Below are positions 32,953 through 42,489 of a DNA stretch of 64,000 nt, in pieces (within the stretch, counting starts at the first letter, position 1; every line of letters begins with the position of its first letter). The DNA comes from CALROG01 sp943369755 (lineage in GTDB: Bacteria > Pseudomonadota > Gammaproteobacteria > Burkholderiales > Burkholderiaceae_C). Location: assembly GCA_943369755.1 (NCBI GenBank), contig CALROG020000006.1, positions 1 to 64,000 of the forward strand, read 5' to 3'. The notes under the pieces were generated by a model. It worked only from the letters and a program-made list of their open reading frames with translations, had not been told where the DNA came from and searched no databases. The position numbers and the translations under genes are program-made.

Positions 32953-33789
32953 ATGAGCGAAAGTCTTACCAGCAAGTACATCGAAGTCCAGGGCGTCGAG
33001 CAGACGTTCAAGACCAACAAGGGGCCCTTTGTTGCACTGCGCGACATCAACCTCACCGTGGCCAAAGGCGAGTTCGTGGCGCTGATCGGCCACTCGGGCT
33101 GCGGCAAGTCCACCCTGCTGAATCTGCTTGCCGGGCTGACGCTGCCCACCCGGGGTGCGCTGCTGTGTGCCAACCGCGAAATCGCTGGCCCGGGGCCCGA
33201 GCGCGGCGTGGTGTTCCAGAACCATTCGTTGTTGCCCTGGCTGACCTGTTTTGAAAACGTCTACCTGGCGGTCGAGCGGGTGTTCGGCCAGACCCGCGAG
33301 ACCGGCATTCCCGCCGAAAGCCGGGCCCAGCTCAAGGCCCGCACCGACGCCGCGCTGGCGCTGGTGGGCCTGACGCCGGCGGCACAGAAGCGGCCTGGTG
33401 AAATCTCGGGCGGCATGAAGCAGCGCGTGGGCATTGCCCGGGCGTTGTCGATGGAGCCCAAGGTGCTGCTGCTGGACGAGCCCTTTGGCGCGCTGGACGC
33501 CCTGACCCGCGCCAAGCTGCAAGACGAGCTGCTGGAGATCGTGGCACGCACCCAAAGCACCGTGGTGATGGTCACGCACGACGTTGACGAAGCCGTGCTG
33601 CTGAGCGACCGCATCGTGATGATGACCAACGGCCCGGCCGCCACGATTGGCGAAGTGCTGAGCGTTGACCTGCCGCGCCCACGCAACCGGGTAGCGCTGG
33701 CCGAAGACCCGCGCTACCTGCGTGCCCGCAAGGCGGTGATTGATTTTCTGTACACCCGCCAGTCACATGTGGAGAAGCTCACCGCCTAG
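32953..33789 (+). CDS. nrtD: Nitrate ABC transporter ATP-binding protein (single-domain, NrtD type)
   Basis: The protein has 278 residues. Walker A is GHSGCGKST, the signature is ISGGMKQRVGIARAL and Walker B is VLLLDEPFGALDALTRAKLQ, with the switch VTHDVDEAVLLSDRI. It lacks the extra binding domain of cyanobacterial NrtC, hence the NrtD-type label. An AAGGAG precedes the start. It powers NrtAB nitrate uptake. Confidence 0.92.
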   Translation: MSESLTSKYIEVQGVEQTFKTNKGPFVALRDINLTVAKGEFVALIGHSGCGKSTLLNLLAGLTLPTRGALLCANREIAGPGPERGVVFQNHSLLPWLTCFENVYLAVERVFGQTRETGIPAESRAQLKARTDAALALVGLTPAAQKRPGEISGGMKQRVGIARALSMEPKVLLLDEPFGALDALTRAKLQDELLEIVARTQSTVVMVTHDVDEAVLLSDRIVMMTNGPAATIGEVLSVDLPRPRNRVALAEDPRYLRARKAVIDFLYTRQSHVEKLTA

Positions 33790-33823
33790 CAACAGCGCCA
33801 GTACCAATCTGAAGGGGGAACAA

Positions 33824-35950
33824 ATGACAGCAGTGCTCACGACAAAGCCCGCGTTTGCTACAAAAACGAGAGCGGCTCCCGCAGTATCTAAGCGGGCTAC
33901 AGGCCAATTTGCCTTTGGAAAATACCGTGAAATCATCATCGCGGTGGGTTTCTTCCTGCTGTTCGACCTGGGCGTGCTGGTGCTGAACTTCTACACCTCG
34001 TTCCAGATTGCACAGGACGCGGTGGGCATCAACCTGGCGGGCCGCCAGCGCATGCTGTCACAGCGCACGGCCAAGGCCATTTTATCGGTGGACGCGGCCC
34101 GCGCCAAGGGCATTGCCGCGGGCACCGAGCTGACCGAGCTGGCCGGCGCGGTCAAGCTGTTTGACACCACGCTGAAGGGCTTTCAAAACGGCGCAACAGT
34201 ACCAGGTGGCGACGGCAAGCCGGTTTACCTGCAAGCCGCCGAAGGCCCGCGCTCAGCCGACATCTTGCAAAAGGCACAAGCGATCTGGACACCCTACCAG
34301 GCGCTGATTGCGCCGGTACTGGCGAGCTCCGCCTCAGACGCCCAGCTGCAAGCCGCTGTGGACTACGCCCGCAGCAACAACCTCAAACTGCTGGCGCTGA
34401 TGAACGAGCTGACCACTGCGCTGGAGGCGGTGGCGTCGGACCGGGCCAACACACTGCGCCAGGTGCAAACCGGCGGCATTGTGCTGGCGCTGTTGAACTT
34501 CGGCTTCATTTTGTTCAAGTTCCTGCGTCGCCTGCGTACCTCGGACGCGGCCATTGAGGCCGCTAACGACGAGAACCGGGAAATTCTGGTGAGCGTGCGC
34601 GAAGGCCTGTTCCTGATGACGCCCGACCACCGGCTTGGCTCCCAGCTATCAAAATCGGCCCACGAGCTGTTCGGACGCACCCTCAAACCGGGCGACAACT
34701 TCTTTGAGCTGCTGGCGACGCTGGTATCGGACAAAGCGCTGGCCGATGCCCGCGACTATGTGGAACTGCTGTTCTCGCCCCACATCAAGGAAACCCTGGT
34801 GCAGGGCATCAACCCCTTGTCTGAGGTGGAGGTACAAGTCAAGAACCGGCTGGGCCAGAACCAGCGGCGCTACCTGTCGTTTCACTTCAACCGGGTGCAG
34901 GAAGGCGACGGCGTGCGCCACCTGCTGGTCACGGTGCAAGACATCACCGCGCGGATGGAGCTGGAAGCCCGGCTCACCGGTGAACGCCAGCGCTCCCAAA
35001 AAGAATTTGCAATGCTGCTCAAAGCCTTTGACGCAGACCCGGCCATGCTGCGCCAGTTTGTGGCCAGCGCTGAACGCGGCTTGCTGGAAGTCAACGACCT
35101 GTTGCGCAGCACCTCTTCGGCCCAGGGCGAGGCGCTGATCCTCAAAGCCATCAACGAAGCCTGCCGCCGGGTCCACGCACTCAAGGGCGACGCCGCCACG
35201 CTGGGTCTGGACACCCTGGCCGCCCAGGCGCACAGCTTTGAGAGCGACTTGCAACGCATCCGAGACACCGGCGCCGGCGGCGTCAGCGTAGGCGATGCGC
35301 TGCTGGCCTTGCCAATGCCGCTGGAAGAACTGCTCAACAAGGTTGCCGCGCTGCGCAACCTCACCGGGATCCAGCGCCCGGCTCCAGCGAGCGGCGAACC
35401 GGCTGAGGCAGTCAATGAAGCCCTGGCACGGCTGGCGCAGGAAGCCGCCGCAGACTCCGGCAAACAAGTGCAGGTGGCAGTTCGCATGGGCAGCCAGAGC
35501 GACCTTGAACCCGCCGCCCGCGACCTGGTGCGCGAGATTGCTGTGCAACTGATTCGCAACGCCGTGGTGCATGGCGTGGAGCCCGCGCCCGAGCGCCAGG
35601 CTATGGGCAAAGAGGCACCTGGCAAGGTACAAGTGGAGCTGGTTCGGGGTGAAACTGAATGGACACTGTCGGTACGCGACGATGGCTGCGGCTTGTCGGC
35701 AACCCGGGTGCGGCAAAAATTGTTGCAACTGGGTTGGTATACGGCCGAACAGGTGGAAAGCTTCAATGACCGCCAGGTTATTGCGCACATCTTCAAGCCC
35801 GGCTTCTCTACCGCCGCCGCCTTGACAATGCACGCAGGCCGCGGCGTAGGGCTGGACGTGGTGCAGGCCAATGTGCAGCGCCTGGGCGCGCGGATGACAC
35901 TGACCTCGACGCCGGGCCAGTTCACCGAGTTCCGGATCAAGTTTTCGTGA
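33824..35950 (+). CDS. PilJ/NIT-type sensor fused to Hpt and CheA-type kinase domains
   Basis: The protein has 708 residues. Helix 1 is about 36-56. The periplasmic part carries AGRQRMLSQRTAKAILSVD (72-90), the signature of PilJ and NarX-like nitrate sensors. Helix 2 is about 217-234. A PAS-like region (245-375) ends VTVQDITARMELE. An Hpt domain has the phospho-His in RRVHALKGDAATLG (His451). The CheA-type ATPase follows: QLIRNAVVHG (Asn579), DDGCGLS and GRGVGLDVV. No CheW-like (P5) domain or receiver is fused. Residues about 11-31 come from repeat family A. It lies in the operon between nrtD and a CheY gene. Confidence 0.85.
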   Translation: MTAVLTTKPAFATKTRAAPAVSKRATGQFAFGKYREIIIAVGFFLLFDLGVLVLNFYTSFQIAQDAVGINLAGRQRMLSQRTAKAILSVDAARAKGIAAGTELTELAGAVKLFDTTLKGFQNGATVPGGDGKPVYLQAAEGPRSADILQKAQAIWTPYQALIAPVLASSASDAQLQAAVDYARSNNLKLLALMNELTTALEAVASDRANTLRQVQTGGIVLALLNFGFILFKFLRRLRTSDAAIEAANDENREILVSVREGLFLMTPDHRLGSQLSKSAHELFGRTLKPGDNFFELLATLVSDKALADARDYVELLFSPHIKETLVQGINPLSEVEVQVKNRLGQNQRRYLSFHFNRVQEGDGVRHLLVTVQDITARMELEARLTGERQRSQKEFAMLLKAFDADPAMLRQFVASAERGLLEVNDLLRSTSSAQGEALILKAINEACRRVHALKGDAATLGLDTLAAQAHSFESDLQRIRDTGAGGVSVGDALLALPMPLEELLNKVAALRNLTGIQRPAPASGEPAEAVNEALARLAQEAAADSGKQVQVAVRMGSQSDLEPAARDLVREIAVQLIRNAVVHGVEPAPERQAMGKEAPGKVQVELVRGETEWTLSVRDDGCGLSATRVRQKLLQLGWYTAEQVESFNDRQVIAHIFKPGFSTAAALTMHAGRGVGLDVVQANVQRLGARMTLTSTPGQFTEFRIKFS
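33853..33916 (-). repeat. Interspersed palindromic repeat, family A, copy 4 (in coding sequence)
   Basis: The copy is inverted: GTTTGCTACAAAAACGAGAG, GCTCCCGCAGTATCTAAGCG, GGCTACAGGCCAATTTG. It encodes the cytoplasmic N-terminus of the sensor kinase. Its closest relative here is the mutS copy. Confidence 0.8.
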
Positions 35951-35957
35951 GGACGCC

Positions 35958-36329
35958 ATGCGCCTGCTGATCGTTGACGACTCCAACATGATCCGCTCCC
36001 GCATCTCGCGGGTGGTGCAGACCGGTGCGCTGTCGGGCATCTCCATCGTGGGGCTGGCGCGCAACGGGGCGGAGGCAGTGCGCATCGCAAAGGCAACCCA
36101 GCCCGAGGTGGTGACCATGGACCTGACCATGCCCGAGATGGACGGCATTGAATGCATTCAGGAACTGATGCGGCTGTTCCCGCGCATCAACATCCTGGTG
36201 GTCAGTGCCCTGAGCGACAAATCTACCGCCATTGCCGCGCTGCGCCTGGGCGCGCGCGGCTTTGTCGCCAAACCGTTCAGCGACGACGAGCTGCGCCTGG
36301 CGCTGCTGGACGTCGCCGACGTGCACTGA
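35958..36329 (+). CDS. CheY-like single-domain response regulator
   Basis: The protein has 123 residues. All receiver residues are present: Asp7/Asp8 (LLIVDDSN), acceptor Asp55 (VVTMDLTMPEMDG), Ser83 (VVSALSD) and Lys105 (FVAKPFS). There is no output domain. It starts 7 bp after the kinase gene and 10 bp before CheX, so it is the probable phosphate acceptor of His451 in the kinase. Confidence 0.9.
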   Translation: MRLLIVDDSNMIRSRISRVVQTGALSGISIVGLARNGAEAVRIAKATQPEVVTMDLTMPEMDGIECIQELMRLFPRINILVVSALSDKSTAIAALRLGARGFVAKPFSDDELRLALLDVADVH

Positions 36330-36339
36330 AAGTACCACC

Positions 36340-36795
36340 ATGGAAACCCTGAGCGAAAACGAACTCAAGATGTTTGTGAACTCGGTGCGCCACTACTTCA
36401 AGCACACCACCTCGCAAGAGCCGCAAATCACCTCGGCCTTTCTTGGCACCGGGGATGTTGAGGGCTACGAGTTCAACGGCATCGTGTCGTTCACCGGCAG
36501 CTACAACGGCCAGGTGATCGTCTCGATGCCGCCAAAGCTGCTGCGCGAGCTGCTGCTGTTGCAGCACGAGACCGACTTGTCAGACGGCAACCTGCTGGAC
36601 GCGGTGGGCGAGATCGCCAACACCCTGGGGGGCAACGCTCGCAAGACGCTGGGGCCCGAGCTCAATATCTCGGTGCCGGTAAAGCTGCAAGGTGCCACCG
36701 GCACCCGTTCACGGGTGCGCCGTCACCCTTATGTCATCACGCTGCGCTGGAACCACCAGCCGGCTGTGGTTTGCGTGGACATGGAAAAGAAATGA
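36340..36795 (+). CDS. CheX-like CheY phosphatase
   Basis: The protein has 151 residues from METLSENELKMFVNSVRHYF. The segment DAVGEIANTLGGNARKTLG contains ExxN (Glu91, Asn94), the catalytic pair of CheX/CheC-type phosphatases that remove phosphate from CheY. LSDGNLLDAVGEIAN matches the family helix. It ends overlapping the nirB start. No flagellar or other chemotaxis genes are in the window, so this trio looks dedicated to the nitrate operon. Confidence 0.82.
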   Translation: METLSENELKMFVNSVRHYFKHTTSQEPQITSAFLGTGDVEGYEFNGIVSFTGSYNGQVIVSMPPKLLRELLLLQHETDLSDGNLLDAVGEIANTLGGNARKTLGPELNISVPVKLQGATGTRSRVRRHPYVITLRWNHQPAVVCVDMEKK

Positions 36796-39239
36796 TGCAC
36801 ACGATGAAAAAAATGAAACTGGTGATGGTGGGCAACGGCATGGCCGGTGTGCGTACGGTGGAGGAACTGATCAAGGTTGCACCCGAGCTGTACGACGTCA
36901 CGGTGTTCGGTGCCGAACCACACCCCAACTACAACCGCATCCTGCTGTCGCCAGTGCTGGCCGGCGAACAGACGCTGGACGAGATCGTGCTGAACTCATG
37001 GGACTGGTACACCGACAACCACATCACCCTGCACGCCGGCAAGAAGGTGGTTGAAATTGACCGAGTCAAACGCGTCGTGCGCGCCGAAGACGGTACCGAG
37101 GCCGAATACGACCGGTTGCTGCTGTGCACCGGCTCCAACCCGTTTATCTTGCCGGTGCCGGGCAAGGAACTGCAGGGCGTGATTGCCTACCGCGACATTG
37201 CCGACACCAACACCATGATCGAGACTGCGGCCAAATACAAAAAGGCAGTGGTGATCGGTGGCGGGCTGCTGGGCCTGGAGGCCGCCAATGGCTTGATGAA
37301 GCGCGGCATGGAGGTCACCGTGGTGCATGTGATGCCCTGGCTGATGGAGCGCCAGCTTGACGAAGTGGCGGGCAAGCTGCTGCAAAAGTCGCTGCAAGAG
37401 CGTGGCCTGAAATTCATGATGGGAGCCCAAACCCAGGAGCTGCTGGGCAACGCCGAGGGCCGGGTCAACAAAATTCGTTTTAAAGACGGCACCGAGCTCG
37501 ACACCGACCTGGTGGTCATGGCGGTGGGAATACGCCCCAACACCGAACTTGCGGAAAAGGCCCGCTTGCATGTGAACCGCGGCATTGTGGTCAGTGACAC
37601 CATGCAAACAGTGACTGACGCTCGCATTTACAGCGTGGGCGAATGTGCGGCGCACCGCGGCATTGCCTATGGCCTGGTGGCCCCGCTGTTCGAGCAGGCC
37701 AAGGTGGCGGCCAACCACCTGGCGCAGTTTGGCATTGGCCGCTACACCGGCTCGTTGACCTCCACCAAGCTCAAGGTCACCGGCATAGACCTGTTCTCGG
37801 CGGGCGACTTCCAGGGCGGGGAAGGCACCGAAGAAATTGTCATGAGCGACCCGTTTGGCGGGGTATACAAAAAACTGGTGATCAAGGAAGACAAACTGGT
37901 CGGTGCCTGCCTGTATGGCGACACGGTAGACGGCAGCTGGTACTTCAAGCTGCTGCGTGACGGACGCAGCGTGAGCGACATTCGCGACAAGCTGATGTTT
38001 GGCGAGTCCAATATCGGCGACACCGGGCACGAAGGCCATAGCAAGGCCGCAACCATGCCCGACGAAGCCGAAGTCTGTGGCTGCAACGGCGTCAACAAGG
38101 GCACCATTTGCAAGGCCATCAAGGAAAAGGGCCTGTTCACGCTGGACGAGGTACGCAAGCACACCAAGGCCAGCGCGAGCTGCGGCTCATGCACCGGCCT
38201 GGTGGAGCAAATTCTCATGTTCACCGCAGGCGGCGACTATTCGGCCACACCCAAGCTCAAGGCCATGTGCGGCTGCACCGACCACGGCCACCAGGCCGTG
38301 CGCGACGCCATCCGGGCCAACAAGCTTCTGACCATCGCCGAGGTCTTCAAGTTCATGGACTGGAAGACGCCGAACGGCTGCGCGAGCTGCCGCCCGGCGG
38401 TCAATTACTACCTGATCAGCACCTGGCCCAAGGATGCCAAAGACGACCCGCAAAGCCGCTTCATCAACGAACGCAGCCACGCCAACATCCAGAAAGACGG
38501 CACTTACAGCGTGATTCCGCGGATGTGGGGTGGCGAGACCACGGCCGACGAGTTGCGCCGCATTGCCAACGCGGTAGACAAATACAAAATTCCCACGGTC
38601 AAGGTCACCGGTGGCCAGCGCATTGACCTGCTCGGTGTCAAGAAAGAGGACCTGCAAAACGTCTGGAAGGACATCGGCATGCCCAGCGGCCACGCCTATG
38701 CCAAGGCGCTGCGCACCGTGAAGACCTGCGTGGGCAGCGAGTGGTGCCGCATGGGTACGCAAGACAGCACCCAGATGGGCAAAGACCTGGAACGCGCCAT
38801 GTGGCGGATGTACGCACCGCACAAGGTCAAGTTCGCGGTATCGGGTTGCCCGCGCAACTGCGCCGAGTCAGGCATCAAGGACGTGGGCATCATCGGTGTG
38901 GACAGCGGCTGGGAGATGTACGTCGCCGGCAACGGCGGCATCAAGACCGAGGTGGCGCACTTTCTCGTGAAGTTGAAAACCGCCGCCGAGGTGCTGGAGT
39001 ACACCGGCGCATTCTGCGAGCTGTACCGCCAGGAGGGCTGGTACCTGGAGCGCACGGTGCACTACGTCAACCGGGTCGGTCTGGACCATGTGAAAAAGCG
39101 CATCCTGGAAGACCACGAGGGCCGCAAGGCGCTGTGGGAGCAATTGCAGTTTGCGCTGGACGGCGAGCCTGACCCCTGGTTTGAATTTGACAAGGCAGCG
39201 GTGGATACGCGCCAATTCGAGCCGCTGAGCGTGGCCTGA
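36792..39239 (+). CDS. nirB: Assimilatory nitrite reductase large subunit
   Basis: The protein has 815 residues. ATG 36792 overlaps the CheX stop (ATGA); ATGs at 36795, 36804 and 36813 are alternatives. It reduces nitrite to ammonium with NAD(P)H. In order: FAD domain (MVGNGMAGVRTVEEL), NAD domain (VVIGGGLLGLEAANGLMKRG), BFD-type [2Fe-2S] regions (VCGCNGVNKGTICKAI; ASCGSCTGLVEQIL), and the siroheme/[4Fe-4S] site with Cys646, Cys652, Cys686 and Cys690 (TCVGSEWCRMG; SGCPRNCAESG). Siroheme is supplied through the downstream cobA. Confidence 0.96.
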   Translation: MMHTMKKMKLVMVGNGMAGVRTVEELIKVAPELYDVTVFGAEPHPNYNRILLSPVLAGEQTLDEIVLNSWDWYTDNHITLHAGKKVVEIDRVKRVVRAEDGTEAEYDRLLLCTGSNPFILPVPGKELQGVIAYRDIADTNTMIETAAKYKKAVVIGGGLLGLEAANGLMKRGMEVTVVHVMPWLMERQLDEVAGKLLQKSLQERGLKFMMGAQTQELLGNAEGRVNKIRFKDGTELDTDLVVMAVGIRPNTELAEKARLHVNRGIVVSDTMQTVTDARIYSVGECAAHRGIAYGLVAPLFEQAKVAANHLAQFGIGRYTGSLTSTKLKVTGIDLFSAGDFQGGEGTEEIVMSDPFGGVYKKLVIKEDKLVGACLYGDTVDGSWYFKLLRDGRSVSDIRDKLMFGESNIGDTGHEGHSKAATMPDEAEVCGCNGVNKGTICKAIKEKGLFTLDEVRKHTKASASCGSCTGLVEQILMFTAGGDYSATPKLKAMCGCTDHGHQAVRDAIRANKLLTIAEVFKFMDWKTPNGCASCRPAVNYYLISTWPKDAKDDPQSRFINERSHANIQKDGTYSVIPRMWGGETTADELRRIANAVDKYKIPTVKVTGGQRIDLLGVKKEDLQNVWKDIGMPSGHAYAKALRTVKTCVGSEWCRMGTQDSTQMGKDLERAMWRMYAPHKVKFAVSGCPRNCAESGIKDVGIIGVDSGWEMYVAGNGGIKTEVAHFLVKLKTAAEVLEYTGAFCELYRQEGWYLERTVHYVNRVGLDHVKKRILEDHEGRKALWEQLQFALDGEPDPWFEFDKAAVDTRQFEPLSVA

Positions 39240-39249
39240 GGAGACAAGA

Positions 39250-39600
39250 ATGACTGAATGGAAAGTAATTTGCCGGATTGAAGACATCCCGGTACTGGGC
39301 GCACGCCGCGTCACGCGCCAGGCCGGGGCTGAGGTGGCGGTGTTTCGCAACAGCGAAGACAAAATCTTTGCGCTGCTGGACCGCTGTCCGCACAAGGGCG
39401 GGCCGCTGAGCCAGGGCATTGTGTATGGCGAGTCGGTCGCCTGTCCACTGCACAACTGGAGCATTGGCCTGAACGACGGCTGCGCCAAGGCACCCGATGA
39501 AGGCTGCACCCCACGCTTCTCGGTCCGGGTGGAAAACGGCAACGTGGCGCTGGACCTGCAAGAGTTGAACACCCTCGCCATCGAGGAGAGCGTTGGGTGA
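39250..39600 (+). CDS. nirD: Nitrite reductase small subunit (Rieske type)
   Basis: The protein has 116 residues. Rieske-fold [2Fe-2S] ligands are present: CPHKGGPLSQG and CPLHNWSIGL (CXH...CXXH). Some NirD proteins, such as that of E. coli, lack these ligands; this one keeps them. It starts 10 bp after nirB and its stop overlaps the nasA GTG start. Confidence 0.94.
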   Translation: MTEWKVICRIEDIPVLGARRVTRQAGAEVAVFRNSEDKIFALLDRCPHKGGPLSQGIVYGESVACPLHNWSIGLNDGCAKAPDEGCTPRFSVRVENGNVALDLQELNTLAIEESVG

Positions 39601-42416
39601 CCATCTCGGGTGGGGACGCCGTGCGCGAAACTCGCTCCACCTGCCCGTACTGCGGTGTCGGCTGCGGGGTGATCATTGAGTCGCAGGGCGAGCAGATCAC
39701 CGGCGTGCGCGGCGACCCGAACCACCCGGCCAATTTCGGCCGACTGTGCAGCAAGGGCAGCAACCTGCATCTGACGGCCACGCAGGCGGTGACCCGCCAA
39801 ACCCGGCTGTTGCACCCAATGCGCCGCCCGCAACGTGGCGCAGTGCCCTGCCAAATCAGCTGGGATTCAGCGCTGGACTTCGCCGCCGGTACTTTTGCCC
39901 AAGTGGTGCGTGACCATGGCCCGGACGCGGTGGGTTTTTACATCAGTGGCCAACTGCTGACCGAAGACTATTACGTTTTCAACAAGCTGGCCAAGGGCTT
40001 GCTGGGCACCAACAATGTAGACACCAACTCCCGCCTGTGCATGAGCAGTGCCGTGGCGGGTTACAAGCTCACGCTGGGCGCAGATGCGCCGCCGGCCTGC
40101 TACGACGACCTGAACCATGCGCAGTGCCTGTTTATTGCGGGCAGCAACACCGCCTGGGCCCATCCGGTTTTGTTCCGCCGCATTGAGGACGCACGTGCCG
40201 CCAACCCGGCCATGAAGATCATCGTGGCCGACCCGCGCCGCACAGACACCGCCGAGGCCGCCGACTTGTTCCTGGCGCTGCAGCCCGGCACCGACGTGAT
40301 GCTGTTCAACGGTCTGCTGCACATCATGTTGTGGGAGGGCTGGATTGATGCTGCCTACATTGCTGCCCACACCAGCGGATTTGACGAGCTCAAGGCTTTG
40401 GTGCGCGACTGCACGCCTGAGCTCGTAGCCCAGACCTGCGGCTTGCGCAAGCAAGACCTGTTCACCGCCGCCAAGTGGTTTGCAACCTCACCTGCCACGC
40501 TCAGCCTGTACTGCCAGGGCCTGAACCAGTCAAGCAGCGGCACCGCCAAGAACGCCGCACTGATCAACCTGCATCTGGCCACCGGGCAGATCGGCAAGCC
40601 CGGCGCTGGTCCGTTCTCGTTGACCGGGCAGCCCAATGCCATGGGTGGGCGTGAAGTCGGTGGCCTGGCCAATTTGCTCAGCGCCCACCGCGACATGGCC
40701 AACCCGCAGCACCGCGCCGAAGTCGCCGCCCTGTGGGGCCTGCCTTCCGTGCCCGACAAGCCGGGCAAGACGGCGGTGGAAATGTTCCAGGCTGCGGCCG
40801 ACGGCGAGATCAAGGCGCTGTGGATTGCCTGCACCAACCCGGCCCAGTCCATGCCTGACCAGGCCACGGTTCGCCGGGCACTGGAGCGGGCCGAGCTGGT
40901 GGTGGTGCAAGAGGCTTTTTCCACCACTGCTACCTGTGACTTTGCCGACCTGCTGCTGCCTGCCACCACCTGGGGCGAGAAAACCGGCACCGTCACCAAC
41001 AGCGAGCGGCGCATCAGCCGGGTGCGCCCGGCCGTGGCAGCACCCGGCACCACCCGCCACGACTGGGTGATTGCCAGCGAGTTTGCACAAAGGCTGGAGA
41101 AGCTGCTGCGCGTTCAGGCCGCGCCTGAACGGGCGTCACTGTTCCCCTACCCGCTGGACGACAGCGGTGCTGAAGCCATCTGGAACGAACACCGTGAATC
41201 CACCCGCGGGCGCGACCTCGACATCACCGGCATGAGCTATGCCGCGCTGGACGCCGCGCCGCTGCAGTGGCCCATGAAGACCGGGCAAACCCAAGGCAAG
41301 GTGCGGCTTTATGAAGACGGTGTGTTTCCCACGCCCGACGGCAAGGCGCGCTTTGCCAGCCTGGCCTACAAGCCGGTGGCAGAGCCGCGCGAGGCGCGCT
41401 ACCCGTTCAGCCTGACCACCGGGCGCTTGCGCGACCAATGGCACGGCATGAGCCGCACTGGCACGCTGGGCCGGCTGTTCGGCCATGTGGCCGAACCCGT
41501 GGTTCAAATGAACCCGCAAGACATGCTGCGCCGGGGCTTCAAAGACGGCGAACTGGTGCACCTCACCAGCAAGCGCGGCTCCATCGTGGTGCCGTTGCAG
41601 GCCAGCACCGAGGTCGGCCTCAGCCAGCTTTTCATGGCCATGCATTGGGGTGCAGAGTACTTGAGCGGCCGCGCCAGCAGCGGTGAACAGTTGGCCGGTG
41701 TGAACGCCCTGACAACGCCCGCGTATTGCCCCAGCTCCAAGCAGCCCGAGCTCAAGCACACGGCCGTCAAGTTGCTGCGGGCCGAGCTGCCCTGGTCACT
41801 GCTGGGCGTGGCCTGGTTGCCCGAAGGCGAGGCACTTTCCGCCCGTGAAGCGCTAAAGCCGCTGATGGCCATGTTCCCGTTTGCCAGCTGTGTGCCGTTT
41901 GGGCGCGAGCGCAGTGGCGTGTTGTTTCGCGCCTCAGCCTACGAAGCACCGCCCGATGAAGTGGTCGACCGCGTCGAAGCCCTGCTGGGTTTGGCCGCTG
42001 CCGACGCGCTGCGCTATGCCGACAAAAAAAGGGGCCAGCGCCGCGCGATGCGTCTGCTGCGCAACGGCGAACAAGTCAGCCTTGAATCATTTGTGCTGGC
42101 CGGAGACACAAGCGCCGAGGCCTGGATCAAGACGCTGCTGCAAGACCAGTTGCCGGCACAGGCCTATGGTCGGCTGCTGCTGCTGCCGGGTGCCAAGGCA
42201 CCGGTGGCGCTACAGCCGCGCGGACGCCAGGTGTGCACCTGCTTCAACGTCAGCGAACCTGCAATCCACCAGCATCTTGATAGCAGCCGGGGCAGTGAAG
42301 ACCAGCGCCTGGCCTCGCTGCAAACCGCACTGAAGTGCGGGACCAACTGCGGCAGTTGCATTCCCGAGCTGCGGCGGCTGGTGCGCGGGGCGGTTTCAGT
42401 TCAAGAAGCAGTCTGA
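39597..42416 (+). CDS. nasA: Assimilatory nitrate reductase catalytic subunit
   Basis: The protein has 939 residues from GTG 39597, overlapping nirD by 4 bp. This is a molybdenum bis-MGD enzyme with N-terminal [4Fe-4S] ligands Cys16, Cys19, Cys23 and Cys51 (CPYCGVGCGV; GRLCSKG). The body has NSRLCMSSAVAGYKLTLGAD near the Mo site and ends in a molybdopterin dinucleotide domain (FSLTTGRLRDQWHGMSRTG). A C-terminal BFD-type [2Fe-2S] domain adds Cys880, 882, 914 and 918/921 (VCTCFNV; KCGTNCGSC), so electrons probably enter there. The product nitrite feeds NirBD. Confidence 0.95.
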   Translation: MTISGGDAVRETRSTCPYCGVGCGVIIESQGEQITGVRGDPNHPANFGRLCSKGSNLHLTATQAVTRQTRLLHPMRRPQRGAVPCQISWDSALDFAAGTFAQVVRDHGPDAVGFYISGQLLTEDYYVFNKLAKGLLGTNNVDTNSRLCMSSAVAGYKLTLGADAPPACYDDLNHAQCLFIAGSNTAWAHPVLFRRIEDARAANPAMKIIVADPRRTDTAEAADLFLALQPGTDVMLFNGLLHIMLWEGWIDAAYIAAHTSGFDELKALVRDCTPELVAQTCGLRKQDLFTAAKWFATSPATLSLYCQGLNQSSSGTAKNAALINLHLATGQIGKPGAGPFSLTGQPNAMGGREVGGLANLLSAHRDMANPQHRAEVAALWGLPSVPDKPGKTAVEMFQAAADGEIKALWIACTNPAQSMPDQATVRRALERAELVVVQEAFSTTATCDFADLLLPATTWGEKTGTVTNSERRISRVRPAVAAPGTTRHDWVIASEFAQRLEKLLRVQAAPERASLFPYPLDDSGAEAIWNEHRESTRGRDLDITGMSYAALDAAPLQWPMKTGQTQGKVRLYEDGVFPTPDGKARFASLAYKPVAEPREARYPFSLTTGRLRDQWHGMSRTGTLGRLFGHVAEPVVQMNPQDMLRRGFKDGELVHLTSKRGSIVVPLQASTEVGLSQLFMAMHWGAEYLSGRASSGEQLAGVNALTTPAYCPSSKQPELKHTAVKLLRAELPWSLLGVAWLPEGEALSAREALKPLMAMFPFASCVPFGRERSGVLFRASAYEAPPDEVVDRVEALLGLAAADALRYADKKRGQRRAMRLLRNGEQVSLESFVLAGDTSAEAWIKTLLQDQLPAQAYGRLLLLPGAKAPVALQPRGRQVCTCFNVSEPAIHQHLDSSRGSEDQRLASLQTALKCGTNCGSCIPELRRLVRGAVSVQEAV

Positions 42417-42489
42417 GTGCGGTGCGGCGTCGGGCGTCATTCGGCATATAGCGCCAAGTCATCAGGCTTGCCCGACAATTCGCTCCAAC

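Noticed and set aside
34649..36157. Long minus-strand frames opposite the sensor kinase and CheY
   Set aside because: The plus-strand proteins show full Hpt, ATPase and receiver motifs; the antisense frames show none.
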